Shown here: positions 17,492-30,005 of the stretch, piece by piece | Layout: the number at the start of each line of letters is the position of its first letter | How positions within the stretch are numbered: the stretch's first letter is position 1 | NCBI RefSeq assembly: GCF_036370855.1 | Contig: NC_088106.1 | Coordinates: 30,580,501-30,644,500, forward strand | DNA: 64,000 bases | From: Dromaius novaehollandiae | Lineage: Eukaryota > Chordata > Aves > Casuariiformes > Dromaiidae | Reading direction: 5' to 3' | Notes under the pieces: model-generated | What the model was told of the DNA's origin: nothing | The model's input: the letters and a program-made list of their open reading frames with translations, nothing else | The model's database searches: none | Translations under genes and position numbers: made by a program

Positions 17492-18718
17492 ATGACAGCA
17501 GAAGAAGACTTTCCAGGCGGCAGCGGCAGCGCCAGCTCTTCCTCTGGTGCCAGCACCAGCCGGCTGCCTCAGGCAACACCACCGGATGCCTCTGAAGACC
17601 TGCTGTGCACCATCTGCCTGGACACAGTGGACAACGCCGCCTACGTCGCCTTCTGCATGCACAGGTTCTGCTTTGGCTGTATCCGGCAGTGGTCAGCCAC
17701 CAGAGCCCAGTGCCCGCTCTGCCAGCGGCCCTTCAGCTCCATCCTCCACACCGTGCGAGCTGACGACGACTTCCAGGAGTACCACGTGCAGCGCTCCGAC
17801 AGCAGCTCATCCCATGGCCGGCGAGGAGGGAGATCGGGTTCCCGCTCTGCGGCAAGGAGGCGGCACCGCTCGTCAGCGCCCCGGCACAGCAGCTCCTCCT
17901 CCAGCAGCTCGTCTGATGACCATCGAGGAGGGAGATCGGGTTCCCGCTCTGCGGCAAGGAGGCGGCACCGCTCGTCAGCGCCCCGGCACAGCAGCTCCTC
18001 CTCCAGCAGCTCCTCCTCCAGCAGCGATGGTGGCCACGCTGGGTCCCCCGAGAGGGCCCGAAGCAGGTCTCCAAGGCATGATCACCATGGCCACAACTGG
18101 CTTCAGCATGTAGCGAGGGGCTACGACTTCCCCAGGAGGAGCAGGCGGCGACGGAGCAGGGCTCAGGCTGCTGCTCCTGCCAGCCCTTGGGAAAGATCCC
18201 GAGCCGGGGGCCGATTGCGGCGCAGGTCACGCAGCACTGGTGGCAGCAGGAGATGGGAAGCAGCTGCTGCAGGCTGGCACCAGCATGCCTCCCCGTCGTG
18301 GGGCCACCAGGTCCCCGGGCAGGAGGACGCTCCCGGGCCCTCCTACGCCAGCTCTGCTCAGGCTCCTGTGCCAACAGCTTCTCACAGGCAAACCTCCGAG
18401 AGCTCTGCCCAGGAGCCAGCCAGCTCTGCCCCCGCAGCGCACACCCTGCCCCCGGCGCGGGGCCAAGCACGGCAGGAGCAGCAAAGGGGCCGCAGCAGCA
18501 GAAGGCAGCGCAGAAGACGCGTGGAGCCTTCGCCTGCCCGGGAGAGCCACCGCAGCAGGTCCCCCAGGCGAGGCGATGAGCAGGTCCCCTCGGGGAGCAC
18601 CGAGCGCCGTCAACGGGGACAAGTGCATGAGAGATGGGATTACTCCAGGGAAAGGCACGGAGCAAGGCGCTCATCCCGGCAGAGGTCCCGCAGCCGGCCC
18701 AGGCGCAGGGGCTGGTAG
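17492..18718 (+). CDS. TOPORS-like: B2: TOPORS-like, intact RING (408 aa)
   Basis: The protein appears identical to B1, with two copies of the 34-residue RS repeat and the basic SRRRRSRAQ variant at about 214-222. The acceptor AG is at 17487-17488. Confidence 0.85.
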   Translation: MTAEEDFPGGSGSASSSSGASTSRLPQATPPDASEDLLCTICLDTVDNAAYVAFCMHRFCFGCIRQWSATRAQCPLCQRPFSSILHTVRADDDFQEYHVQRSDSSSSHGRRGGRSGSRSAARRRHRSSAPRHSSSSSSSSSDDHRGGRSGSRSAARRRHRSSAPRHSSSSSSSSSSSSDGGHAGSPERARSRSPRHDHHGHNWLQHVARGYDFPRRSRRRRSRAQAAAPASPWERSRAGGRLRRRSRSTGGSRRWEAAAAGWHQHASPSWGHQVPGQEDAPGPSYASSAQAPVPTASHRQTSESSAQEPASSAPAAHTLPPARGQARQEQQRGRSSRRQRRRRVEPSPARESHRSRSPRRGDEQVPSGSTERRQRGQVHERWDYSRERHGARRSSRQRSRSRPRRRGW

Positions 18719-18847
18719 CACACCGTGCAAAAGGAGCAACCCCAAAGCTTGCCCCTTGCCAGCGCACTTCAGGGCACTGCAGTGAGCCCTGGGAAAGAAA
18801 AGGATCCTTCATGCCCCTACCAGTAAACAGGGTTTTCCTTGAGCTTC

Positions 18848-19142
18848 AGAGGAATTGCTTGTGTTCCATCATGCGCCCCTTGCCTCTTGTGCTGTCCCTG
18901 GGCACCGCTGGGAAGAGTCTGGCCCCGTCTTCCTAACTCCCCAGCCCCCAGCAGGGATTTCTGCACCTGGAGAAGATCCCCCTGAGCCTCCTCTTCTCCA
19001 GCCTGGACTCTCCCAGCTCCCTCAGCCTCTTCTCGGGCAACCGAGGCTCCAGGCCCTTCATCAGCTGCGTGGCCCTTGGCTGGACTCGCTCCCGTTCGAC
19101 CATGTCCCCCTTGTCCTGGGAGCCCAGAACTGCTCCTAGGAC
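18848..19142 (-). mobile_element. CR1 fragment b, U2
   Basis: Same position relative to B as in U1. Confidence 0.8.
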
Positions 19143-19326
19143 TCCTGTCATGGTCTCCCCAGTACTGTCGGGGCAGGTGCTGCCAGGGGGGCTCCAGCAC
19201 ATCAGCCCCCTCCCAAGCTGGCCCTGGGTGCCTCCCCCTACCCCGGGCCCCGGGGTTTCTTGAGCAGGGAGAGGGCAGTGGGGCCTGGTGCTGAGAGCGT
19301 GGGGGGGACAACCGTGGGGAGCTGAG

Positions 19327-19627
19327 CTGCTGTGGGGTGGGGCGGGGAGGCCGTGGGGCCCGTGGCTGGAGCCGTTCCGGGGGCAGTGCGGCAGCTGGGT
19401 TGTCCAGCATGGCTGCGGGGGCTGGAGCCCCTCGGCCTGCCCGCAGCCAGCCGGGGCTGAGCGCGGGCAGGGCGGGAGCCGGAGGGCAGCAGGGCACCGA
19501 GGCAGAGCATGGGAAGGGCCAGAGGGTGAGCAGAGATGGCTTCTCACTGCTGGCCGTGCTCTGGCCCCAGGTGTGTCCCGGGGCTGCGTGCGTGGAGGGG
19601 AGGCTGAGGGAGACTCCTCCACAAAGC
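19327..19627 (+). repeat. Right inverted-repeat arm, U2
   Basis: Pairs with 15370-15674. Confidence 0.8.
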
Positions 19628-20062
19628 CTCTTACAGCCTCTCCTGGGCAAAGAGCCACTGGCAGCGTTTGGGGAAAGCCCCCGGCCCTCTGCGGGCTCTG
19701 CACCCTCGCTGGGGCCACCCAGGCGGCCGCGCTGCCCCAAGGGTGCAGGGGCATTTGAGGCAGGAGCTCCCGTGTCCCTGCAGGGCACACTGGGGACGAA
19801 GCCTCGGGAAGGGTCGCTCCCCACCTCTTTCTTGTGGCAGAGCTCCGATCCCGTCGTGGAGCGGCTGCAAAGGGAGCTGGGGAGATGGCGGCTCATCTCA
19901 GCCCTCTCCAGTGCTGGCCGGGGCGGTTTCCTGGGGCTAAAATCCCAACTGCAGCAGGGACACTCGCGGCAATGGAGAGACCCTGGAAGATGCTTGACCT
20001 GGGAAGTGAAGAGGTACTTGAAGGAGCAAATTATCACCACACCTTCTGCATGTTGGGCTGTA

Positions 20063-20111
20063 TGCATATATATACACATAGACACATGCATGGGTAGATA
20101 TGTAGATGTTT

Positions 20112-20157
<46 letters not shown>

Positions 20158-20211
20158 GCGTGTATATACATACATACATACATACATACACGTATATATA
20201 TATATATATAT
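20063..20211. repeat. Compound microsatellite, U2
   Basis: Same GT, ACAT and TA run lengths as U1. That is unusual for a fast-mutating repeat, so the duplication is very recent. Confidence 0.95.
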
Positions 20212-20681
20212 GTACACGCACCCTCCTGCCCCCTGGGAACAGGGTGCGGCCTCAGCCCAATGCTGCATGTCGCCCGTCCATCCCCGGTGCTGGGAGCGCT
20301 TCACCTGCGGCGGGTCGGAGCCGCGGTCGGCAGCACGGCAGCAGTGAGGGCTGTGCCGCAAAGGGCTGGAGAACCCGTGTTTCAGCGAGGCCAGGCCGTG
20401 CCGCGCCGTACCTCACCACGCAGTGCAGTGCCGGGGGCAGACTTTTGGCGGCTGTTACGCCAAGTGGTGGTTCAGCTGTCCCGATGAACTGGGGCCGGTT
20501 CAGTTTGGGCCCTGTGCAAAACTGCCACGTGCCCCGGAGACCGGGGAACTCAGGACACACCACCTCCAGGCCCCTGCCCTGTCAAGAGGTATTATTCACC
20601 TCGACTCCCAGATCCCCAGCCCCAGGCAACAGCCAGCCCTTGCTGCAGCACAACGCTACACACCACTCAGGCTCTCCTTGA

Positions 20682-20942
20682 GGACTGCGAAGGCCGTGGA
20701 GCAAATCATCGTGGCCACCAGCTGCAAACATATGAAGGAGCACAAGCCGTTTGGGAGTAGTCAGCATGGGGTTAGCATGGGGAAATCCGGCCTGACCACC
20801 CTGATAGCCTTCTGTCGTGGGATGCCTGGCTGGGTGGAGGAAGGGAGAGCAGTGGGTGTTGTTGGGTGTTGTTTCCCTTGAATTCAGCCTGGCTTTTGGT
20901 GCCTCCATGGCCAGCAGTCTGCTGTTTACCTCAATGGGACCA
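20682..20942 (+). mobile_element. CR1 fragment c, U2
   Basis: RT piece with the same frameshift as U1. Confidence 0.8.
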
Positions 20943-20956
20943 CCTCGATGTTGGGT

Positions 20957-21794
20957 GGCGCTGCCGGTCGCTCCGGATGCCCAGGGGCCTGGGGGGAGGC
21001 CCTCGAGCGCCGCCCCTCCGTCGCGGGCCCAGCCGGGCACGGAGAGCAGCGAGTGCTCGTGTCTGTGAGGCGGCTGCCCCTGCGGGACGAGAGCTGGGGG
21101 GTCACGGCGGGGCCCAGCTCCCCCCACCGTGCTGCCTGCGCCCGGGGCCACCGCCTCTCCCTCGCGCCACGGCCTGGTCTCCTCATGGCCCCCGGTGAGC
21201 CCCGTGTGCCCCCCAAGGCCTGCTCGTCCCCCCGGAGCCTTCCATGGCCTGCTTGTCCCCCCAACCGCCCCCCAAGGCCCGCTGCCCCCACAAGGCCTCC
21301 TCGCCCCCCCCTCGCCTTCCCCAACGGCCCGGCCCCACCCGCCGCGTCCCGGACCGGCCCCCCGGCGCGGCGCGGCGCGGCGCCACCCGGCGCCACCCAG
21401 CAGTTGAGGCGGCGGACGCCATCGAGGGCGGCGGCCTCGGCGCGGCCCAGCACGGCCGCCCGCGTCAGCCTCAGGGCGCCGCCGCCGAACCGCCGCCGTC
21501 GCCGTCGCCAGGGCCGCGGCCGCCGTCGCCAGGGCCGCGGCCGCCGTCGCCAGGGCCGCCGTCGCCAGGGCCGCCGTTGCCGCTGCCGTCGCCAGGGCCG
21601 CGGCGGCCGCGCTCCGCCCCCGGGCCGGGCCGGGCCGGGCCGGGGCGGCCCCGAGCCGCCTGCAGCGGCGCCGCGCCGGGCGCCCTCGGCCTTCCCGTCC
21701 CGCTCTCCGGCCTCAGCGCCTCCCCGGGGCCGTGCGGGAGTCTCGGGGGCTCCGGGTCGCTTGTGCTGAACTCGGGAGATCGTCGTGTGCCAAG
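20957..21794. promoter_or_regulatory. CFAP410-derived CpG-island-like segment, U2
   Basis: Carries one extra 21-bp tandem unit (about 21535-21555) compared with U1. This accounts for the whole 21-bp length difference between U1 and U2. Confidence 0.55.
21397..21474 (-). pseudogene. CFAP410: CFAP410 exon-1 fragment, U2
   Basis: Same 26 codons as U1, with CTG in place of the initiator. Confidence 0.7.
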
Positions 21795-23407
21795 GTGAGA
21801 GTTGGTTAGAGCCAAGAGGTTAGAGCAAAGCTGAGAATAGAGAGATACGTATCAGAGCTCCGCGGTTCAATCACGGGTGCCCGGGACGAGGACGGCTCTC
21901 GCCCTTCCCTTGAGGGCCACCCCTTGGGTAGAGCCTGCCCAGTTTCCCCAACAGCGGGCGCCCGGCACAGCGACGGCTCCCGCCCCTTACGGGCCCCCTT
22001 TCGGTCTGATTCCCCGGCTTCTCCTCACCACGCTGGTGACATCCGGGGCGTCCCCGCTGCCAGGTGGGTCCTGGGGTCCACAGGGCCGCTGACCGTGGGC
22101 CCGAGCCCCCACCAAGCACGTGTGCCTTGGTCCCTGTTACACCCGGGCCGAGCAACGCCAGCCCACAGCCGTAGCAAGGCCGCGGGCTCCAGTCGGGACC
22201 AGCGTGCGCATCAGCAGGTGACTGGTGCTCAGCCCACACGCTGCGCAGCGGGAAGCAACACGCCCATTAGCAGGTGGCTGTGCGGGCAATGGCTCCACAG
22301 CGCCGAGATGTCCGTGCTGTGGGTCTGCGGTGTCGCTTCTCCCTGGTCTGCACTTGTCAATCACGGGTTCGTTACAGGGTGTGCCAGCAGGCTGCTGCAA
22401 CCCCACAGCGTGGCGGCCCAGCCTTGGTGCACCCGGGCTTCCTTAACTCTTGGGAAGCACCCCAGAGCAAGCCCCTCTACAGCCTTGGCGGCTGTTACGC
22501 CAAGTGGTGGTCCACAACTGCTCTCGGGTCCTTCGGCTCCTGTGGCAGGGGCAGCTGGGAAGGAGCTTTCAGCGCTTGTGTCTGTCAGGGCAGAAATGTC
22601 TGAGCCTGCGGATGGCTGTGCCCGTCGCTGGGGCTCCCCGACCACCCGCGGCTCCCCAGGGCTTGGTCTCAGGGGCACCGCTGTGCTTGCTGCACAAGGC
22701 TGGCTCTGTTTGTTAGCGATCTCGGTGTGGTGCTCAGCATGCAGCTGGGTCCCCTGCTGCTGCCTTCTGGGTGCTGCCAGGCAGGTCGTTCTGGGGAGCC
22801 GCTGGCATCCTTGGCCCCTCCACGGCAGACAGCCAGGTCCCCGCCAGCGTCTGTCAGGTGGCAGTTGGCAGGGCTGCAGCCTGACCGGGGAGCTGAGGCG
22901 CCGGCGAGAGCCGTCTTGGTCGTGCCCCAGGTCTGCTCTCATTCACCCACAAACCGCTCTTCTTCTTCAGCACAGGCACCGCTGTGTGCTTGCGAGGGAG
23001 CGTGAGGCGCCCCCGGCGAGGAGCCCAGCCCGCCGATGCGGGCAGCACGGGAGGATGCAGGCGACGGGAGGAGCTGTCGCGCAGGATGTTCCCCGTTGTG
23101 CACGGACTGACGTGTGCAGGTGAGCTGTGCTGCTGCAAGGCAGGCAGGCAGTGTGGACAGCAGTGGCGGGTGTGGGCACTGCTTGGGTCTGCCTCGATGC
23201 AACGCTTCAGGGTGAGTGAGGATGGGGGAGAAGAAGAAGACACGAGGGGGACCCCTTTCCCCACGCAGACCAGAGGCCAGGCCTCAGCTGTCGTCCCTGC
23301 CTGGTTCCTCATCACGCCCTAGCCCACCCATTCCCTCTTTCTGCTTTCTCCTCCTTTCGTTGCCAGGACAGCTCACACAAGCTCTCTGTCTCTTTCCTTT
23401 CTAGCAC

Positions 23408-23662
23408 ATGATGTCTTCAGAAGAGGACTTTCCAGAGGATGCCAGCTTTTCCTCCGGCATCAGCACCAGCCGGCTGCAGCAGGAAATGCCGCCAGATGCC
23501 TCCAAAGACCTGCGGTGCTCCATCTGCCTCAACACACTTGACGACACCGCCTACATCACCGTCTGCATGCACCGGTTCTGCTTCAGCTGTATCTGGCAGA
23601 TATGCAGGCGACGGGAGGAGCTGTCGGGTGAGTGCCCCCCAGCAGCGAGGGAGCAAAGCTAA
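23408..23662 (+). CDS. TOPORS-like: C2: half-RING TOPORS-like protein (84 aa)
   Basis: Same 84 residues as C1. The 25-bp breakpoint repeat and the in-frame GTGAGT are retained. Acceptor AG at 23403-23404. Confidence 0.55.
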   Translation: MMSSEEDFPEDASFSSGISTSRLQQEMPPDASKDLRCSICLNTLDDTAYITVCMHRFCFSCIWQICRRREELSGECPPAAREQS

Positions 23663-24016
23663 AGCCCGAGGTGGCACAGGGGGGCCTGAGCAGCCTGCTC
23701 CCAGGGCCTCGGCTGTGCCTGCGGTGTGCGCAGCAGGGGGTCCCCCAGCGGTGCCTTCCTCCTTCTGGAGGCATGGTGGCCCTGGGAGCATCTGCAAAGC
23801 CCCAGGTCCAAGGTGGTTGGAGGGGGGCTGTTTCTGGGGCTGTGCAATGGGTGCAGGTGCTGCGCTGCAGAGGCAGCAGCTGGCGCATGCTCCACCCACA
23901 GGAAAGGCCCGTGCGCTCAAAGAAGCAGGAGCGCAGTTACAGCTGAGCTCCGGGGTGGGCCAGCCTCAGGGACATCCCCTCTGCTGTCCCTCTGCCCGGA
24001 GATGCTTTGGCAAACC

Positions 24017-25206
24017 ACAGGATCACCGAATCACCAAAGAATGGTTGGGGTTGGAAGGGACCTCCGGAGAGCCTCTAGTCCAGCCTCCCTGCTCAAGCAG
24101 GGTCCCCTAGAGCAGCTTAGCCAGCACCCTGTCCAGGTGCCTTTGCAATAGCTCCAAGGATGGAGCCTCCACAACGTCTCTGGGCAACCTCTTGCAGTGC
24201 TCTGGCACCCTCACACGAGGAAAGTTGTTCCTTCTGTTCAGACGCAACTTCCTGTGTTTCGCTTGGTGCCCGCTGCCTCTCGTCCTGTCCCTGGGCACCA
24301 CTGAAGAGAGCCTGCCACCATCCTCTTTACACCCTCCCCTCAGTTATTTATCGGCATCGATAAGATTCCCCCATCAGTCTTCGCTCCTCCAGGCTCCACA
24401 GGCCCAGCTCTCCCAGCCTTTCCTCACAGCAGAGATGCTCCAGTCCCTTCCTCCTCTTCGGAGCCCTTTGCTCCACTGGCTCCACATCTGTCTTGTACTG
24501 CGGAGCTCCGAACTGGACACAGTACGCCAGGGCTGGCCTCAGCAGGGTGGCTGAGGAGAGCACATCACCTGCCTGGACCTGCTGGCAAGGCTCTGCTCTT
24601 CCTAATGCAGCCCAGGATGCCATTGACTGCCCTTGCCGCAAGGGCCCATTGCTGGCTCATGGTCCACTTGTTGCCCCCCAGGACTCCCAGGTCCTGCTCG
24701 GCAGAGCTGCTTCCCAGCAGGTCGGGCCCAGCATGTCCTGCTGCCTGCGCTTAGTCCTCCCCAGGAGCAGGACTCTTCTGCGCTTCCCTTGAGTGAACTT
24801 CAGCAGGGTCCTCTCTGCCCATTTCTCCACACGGGCGAGGTCCCTCTCAATGGCAGCACAGGCCTCTGCTGCATCAGCCACTCCTCCCAGCTTTGCCCAA
24901 CCAGCAAACTTGCTGAGGGTACACTCTGTCCCTTCGTCCAGGGCACTGATGAACAAGTTGAACAGCATGGCACCCAGCAGTGACCCCTGGGGTACACCGT
25001 GCGCTACAGGCCTCCAGCTAGACTTTGCGCCATGGATCCCAACCCTCTGAGCTCTGCCACTCAGCCAGTTTTCAAGCCACCTCACTGTCTTGCCTGTGAG
25101 CATGGTACAGCAGAAGTGTCAAAAGCCTTCCGGAAGTTGTCAGGAGCAACAGACACCGCTCTTGCCTCGTCGACCAGCACAGTCATTTCACCCCAGAAGG
25201 CCCTCA
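24017..25206 (-). mobile_element. CR1 fragment d, U2
   Basis: Same as U1 apart from scattered substitutions (for example gataag here for gattag at 11423). Confidence 0.9.
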
Positions 25207-25775
25207 GGTGGGAGGGGGCCAGGGCGCTTGGGGCAGGGCACCACAAAGGCCTTGGGCCAAGCATGCTTGCAAGGAGGGAGAAAAGGCAGCGTGGACAGGA
25301 AAGCCTTGGCAGGACCTGCCGAGTCCTCTGCCTTTTGCCCAGGCCTCTTCCCACGCCCAGGAGGCCAAGGTTGGTGTCAGCCGCAGAGGGGCACAGGAGC
25401 ACATGGCTCCCCAGATGGGTCGGACCTGCCAGGAGGAAAACACACAGGCGCTGCCGGAGGTCTCTGTAGCGCAGCCACCGCTGGAGCAGCCCAGGGAGCC
25501 GTGAGCTTCTGGAGATGAGGCCAAGTGCCACCGGGCAGCTCTGAGCCCCCCAGCAGCCCCTGTTTCATCGTGCCCTGCCCCGTCGTTCCCAGGACATGGG
25601 CCAGGCACCTCCATCAGCAGGCTGTGCCAGGCAACACTGCTGGAGGCCACTTGAGATCTGTCCTGCCCTCCCCATCTGCACACTTCTGACGTCCCCTAGG
25701 GAGGCTTTGGCTTTTCCCCTCTTGTGTCCAATACACCCGCAGGCACTTGCCGAGTTGTGCTTCTGCACAACAAGC

Positions 25776-26387
25776 AACACACCCCAACTGCTGAATGCAG
25801 AACAGGCTTTTTTATGGTGCTGGGCTGGGGGGTGGAGGAAAGAGAGGGAAGGTTGTGCTGGACTCTTGGGCAGAAAAAGCTGTCCACTTCACCACCACGA
25901 CTCTGGCTGGATTTGGTCACCCTGACAGTTGGCAGCGTTTGACTTGACCTCTGCCGAAAGAGGAGAGGACGAGAAATAACTGCACAACTCGGAGGCCTGC
26001 ACTAACATCCAGCCTCCGACTGCCAGTGCAGCCAAGGCAAAGCCGGGCACAGCCCCAAGCAGCAACAGCCCCACGCGGAAAGCAGAGAGTTCCTGTGACT
26101 CCCGTGACATCACCGCTTGGAGGCAGCCGCACAGTGGGGACCCCCGCACTTAGCCCCAAGCTCCGCGCTGGGTGGCACGCGAGGGGTCCAGGGCCCGGCA
26201 GGGTCACGGCTTTGCGTTTGGGGCTTTGCTCTGCGGCCAGCAGCAGCTCTGCCTGGCTGACTCGGGGGCTGTGGACCCCGCGCGGCTGCTGTGCAGCGGC
26301 CGGGGGCGCCCAGAGGGTGCCAAGAGTGTTGGGGAGCCCTGAAGGCTCATGGGGTGTTCCCTGTTGTGCACGGACTGACGTCTGCAG
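25776..26387 (+). promoter_or_regulatory. A3 5' module
   Basis: A-type module with a single TGACATCA. Donor at 26387/26388; acceptor AG at 26979-26980. Confidence 0.6.
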
Positions 26388-26983
26388 GTGAGCTGTGCTG
26401 CTGCAAGGCAGGCAGGCAGCGTGGGCGGCAGTGGCGGGTGTGGGCACTGCTTGGGTCTGCCTTGATGCAACGCTTCAGGGTGAGGATGGGGGAGAAGAAG
26501 AAGACGCGAGGGGGCCCCTTTCCCCATGCAGACCAGAGGACAGGCCTCAGCTGCCGTCCCTGCAGAGAGCCTGGTTCCTCGGCACGCCTTAGCCCACCCG
26601 CTCCCTCTGCCCTGGGCTTCCTTGGCCTCACTGGGTGGGGAGCACCTTTCCCCTGGGACCTTCTCTGCTCAAGGGGAAGTGTTCTTGGGGGGAAACCCAG
26701 GCCTTGTTGTCTGCCTTGACTTCAGGAAGGCTGCGCTGTACCTCAGCGGTCAAGACGGGCCCCAGTCCTCTTCAACACAACCTCAGCCCTTCTGGGACTC
26801 TCTGATTGTCAGAGTCGGGGGGCCTCTCGCATGACTTGCTAATGGTGCTTGTGCTGCTTCCTCGCAGCCCTGAAGAAGACTGGGCAGCTCCTTGGCTCTT
26901 GACTCCCACAGCTTTTCTGCTTTCTCCACCCTTCGTTGCCAGGACAGCTCACACAAGCTCTCTGTCTCTTTCCTTTCTAGCAC

Positions 26984-27745
26984 ATGATGTCTTCAGAAGA
27001 GGACACCAGCTTTTCCCCTGGTGCCAGCACCAGCCGGCTGCAGCAGGAAATGCCGCCAGATGCCTCCAAAGACCTGCGGTGCTCCATCTGCCTCAACACA
27101 CTTGACAACACCGCCTACGTCACTGTCTACACGCACCGGTTCTGCTACGGCTGCATCCGGCAGTGGTCAGCCACCAGAGCCAAGTGCCCGCTCTGCCAGC
27201 GGCCTTTCCACTCCGTCCACACGGGGCCACCTGACAACAGCTCCCAGGCGGATGGCACCAGGCGCTCCTTGGCCGGCCCGCGACGAGGGAGAGTTCATTC
27301 CCGCTCTGCAGCGAGCACAGCCCGAAGCAGGTCCCCCAGGGGCAACCGCGATGGCCCTAGCAGGCTTCCGCGCCGGAGGGGCTGTGACTCCCCAGCGAGG
27401 AGCAGGCGGTGGCCGAGCAGGGCTCAGGCAACTGCTCATGCTAACCGCTGGGCAAGACCCCCAGCCAGGGGCCGATTACGGCAGAGGTCCCGCAGCACCC
27501 GCGGCAGCAGATGGGAAGCACCTTCTCCAGGCTGCCACCGCAGCAGGTCCCCCAGGAGAGGCAACGACCTCCACGAGGGATTTATGCTCAGGGCGGTTCG
27601 CGAGACCCCAGCTTGCTGGGGGAGGCAGAGGAGCATGGCTCACAGTGACATGCTAGCTCCTAACGTCAAAATGGAAGTGGTGGCCTTATTTCTTATATTC
27701 TCATGCAACATTCTGTTATTTTTCCATTTCCACAGGTTCTTCTAG
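26984..27745 (+). CDS. TOPORS-like: A3: TOPORS-like, Tyr49 RING (253 aa)
   Basis: Differs from A1 at about ten residues: D42N, Q59R (IRQW), E67K next to the seventh ligand, G/Q-to-GP at 112, and R-for-Q at 139, plus D-for-N and Arg-to-Trp changes in the RS part. It ends HRFF, where the DNA reads tttccacag|g, a good acceptor-like sequence. This is the most divergent A copy in the window. Confidence 0.8.
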   Translation: MMSSEEDTSFSPGASTSRLQQEMPPDASKDLRCSICLNTLDNTAYVTVYTHRFCYGCIRQWSATRAKCPLCQRPFHSVHTGPPDNSSQADGTRRSLAGPRRGRVHSRSAASTARSRSPRGNRDGPSRLPRRRGCDSPARSRRWPSRAQATAHANRWARPPARGRLRQRSRSTRGSRWEAPSPGCHRSRSPRRGNDLHEGFMLRAVRETPACWGRQRSMAHSDMLAPNVKMEVVALFLIFSCNILLFFHFHRFF

Positions 27746-27924
27746 AACCCCCCACTTCCAGCAGCTGCCTGGGGCCTCGGGGCAGATCCGGACGAGGGCA
27801 GCGGGAGCTGCAGTGCCCATCGCTGGCAAACACCAGGCTGAAACAACGCAGCAGACTCGAGCAGACAGCCTGGGTGCCTGTGAGCCTCCTGTGCCTGCTG
27901 CTGTGTTGGGCCAGGTGCTTAATT

Positions 27925-27930
27925 AATAAA
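27925..27930 (+). terminator. Poly(A) signal of A3
   Basis: AATAAA 180 bases after the stop. Confidence 0.75.
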
Positions 27931-28307
27931 AGGCAGGCAGCACCCGCTGCCTGCAACCAACACCCTTGCCTCTGTGCTGACTTTGTTCAGCCCTCAGCTC
28001 ACAGACGAGAGCGACCAGCCTTGAAAAAGCCCCAAGGCGGCGCTGGCAGAGAGAGCTGCCCGGGCCTCCGCACCGGCCTCCAAACTCTGCAAGGGCTGCA
28101 AGCGCTGACGAGCCAGCTTTCCGGCAGGAGCTAACATCTGTCCCGATGGACTGGGGCCGGTCCAGATTTGGCTCTGTGCAAAACAGCCACGTGCCCCAGG
28201 GACCGGGGAAGTCGGGACACACCATCTCCATTCCTCCCTGGAAATACAGATTTTATTCCGCCAAGGGCAGCTGTGCCCTGCAAAGCCTCCGGCTCCTGCC
28301 AGGAAGG

Positions 28308-28608
28308 GCTTTGTGGAGGAGTCTCCCTCAGCCTCCCCTCCACGCACACAGCCCCAGGACACACCTGGGGCCAGAGCACGGCCAGCAGTGAGAAGCCATC
28401 TCTGCTCACCCTCTGGCCCTTCCCATGCTCTGCCTCGGTGCCCTGCTGCCCTCCAGCTCCCGCCCTGCCCGCGCTCAGCCCCGGCTGGCTGCGGGCAGGC
28501 CGAGGGGCTCCAGCCCCCGCAGCCATGCCGGGCAACCCAGCTGCCACACTGCCCCCAGAACAGCTCCAGCCACGGGCCCCACCGCTGGAAGGTCCCTCCC
28601 CACAGCAG
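28308..28608 (-). repeat. Left inverted-repeat arm, U3
   Basis: Lacks 4 bp (cctc) near 28436 relative to U1, a deletion shared with U5, U6 and U7. Pairs with 32268-32568. Confidence 0.8.
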
Positions 28609-28911
28609 CCTGACAGCAGGCTCCAGCCCTCGGCACTGGCTTCAGCTCTTTCTCCCTGGGGCTCTTGCTGCTTGGGACTGCGCCAGGCTTCACGCTGCCT
28701 TCACTGGCAGTCGGGGGCTGATGTCTGTGCACACCTCCGACTTGCTGGGTTAAATGTGCCCCCTGTCTTGAGGAAGGGAACAAAGAGGGTGCAGGCAAGG
28801 ACATGCCCGCGCCTTGTCTGCACTCCTAGGCCTCCATGGCCTGCAGCAGCCTCACCTGGGGCCTCCCCCACACCCTGCCCACGGGCCCCGGAGCCCAGTT
28901 CAGCTTACCCC

Positions 28912-29266
28912 GGGAGCATCTCTCCTCTGAGGACAGGCTGAGGGAGCTGCCACTGTTGAGGGAGAGGCTAAAGAGGACGGGGCCAGGCTCTTTGCAGTGG
29001 CCCAGGCACAGGACGAGAGGCAGCAGGCACCAACACAAACATAGGCACTTCCGTCTGACCATGAGGAAAGCCTTTCTCACTGTGAGGGCAACTGAGCTCT
29101 GGTTGCCCACAGAGCTTGGGGAGTCTCCAGCCTTGGAGCTATTCAAATGCCACCTCGACAGCTCCCGGGGCAATGTGCTCTAGGTGACCCTGCTTGAGCA
29201 CGGGGGTGGCACTCCATGACCTCCACAGGTGCCTTCCAACCTCAACCGTTCTCTGACCCCGTGACT
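28912..29266 (+). mobile_element. CR1 fragment a, U3
   Basis: Same fragment and boundaries. Confidence 0.85.
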
Positions 29267-29274
29267 GTGAAAAT

Positions 29275-30005
29275 AGTGCCCCAACTCCTCAATGCCGCAC
29301 ATGCGTTTTATGGCCCAGGCTTTGTGGGGGTGGGTGGAGGAAAGGCAGGGAAGGCGTTCCTGTTCTCCTGGGCAGAAAACATTGTGCGGTTCACCAACAC
29401 AACTCTGGCTGAATTTGGTCACCCTGACGGTTGGCAGCATCCAGCTTGAACTCCACTGAAAGAGGAGAAGAGGAGAAATAACTCGGCAAGTCTGAGCTTT
29501 GCACTAACATCCAGCCTCCGACTGCCAGTGCAGCCAAGGCAAAGCCGGGCACAGCCCCAAGCAGCAACAGCCCCACGCGGAAAGAGCCCAAGCACACGCC
29601 GAGGGCTGAAGCCTGCTCTCCAAGGGACTGTGCAAGCCCAGGGCTGCTCCTGCAGCCTGGGCGTCTTTGGGGTGTGGCCCCGAGAGCCCTGTGACGTCAC
29701 CAGAGAGTTCCTGTGACTCCCGTGACATCACCGCTTGGAGGCAGCCGCACAGTGGGGACCCCCGCACTTAGCCCCAAGCTCCGCGCTGGGTGGCACGCGA
29801 GGCGTCCAGGGCCCGGCAGGGTCACGGCTTTGCGTTTGGGGCTTTGCTCTGCGGCCAGCAGCAGCTCTGCCTGGCTGACTCGGGGGCTGTGGACCCCGCG
29901 CGGCTGCTGACCCGCAGGCGAGGGTGCCCAGAGGGTGCCAAGAGCGTTGGGGAGCCCTGAAGGCTCACGGGGTGTTCCCTGTTGTGCACGGACTGACGTC
30001 TGCAG
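29275..30005 (+). promoter_or_regulatory. B3 5' module with a perfect CRE
   Basis: The first box is the full palindrome TGACGTCA (29692-29699). The second is TGACATCA. Donor at 30005/30006; acceptor AG at 30428-30429. Confidence 0.65.
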
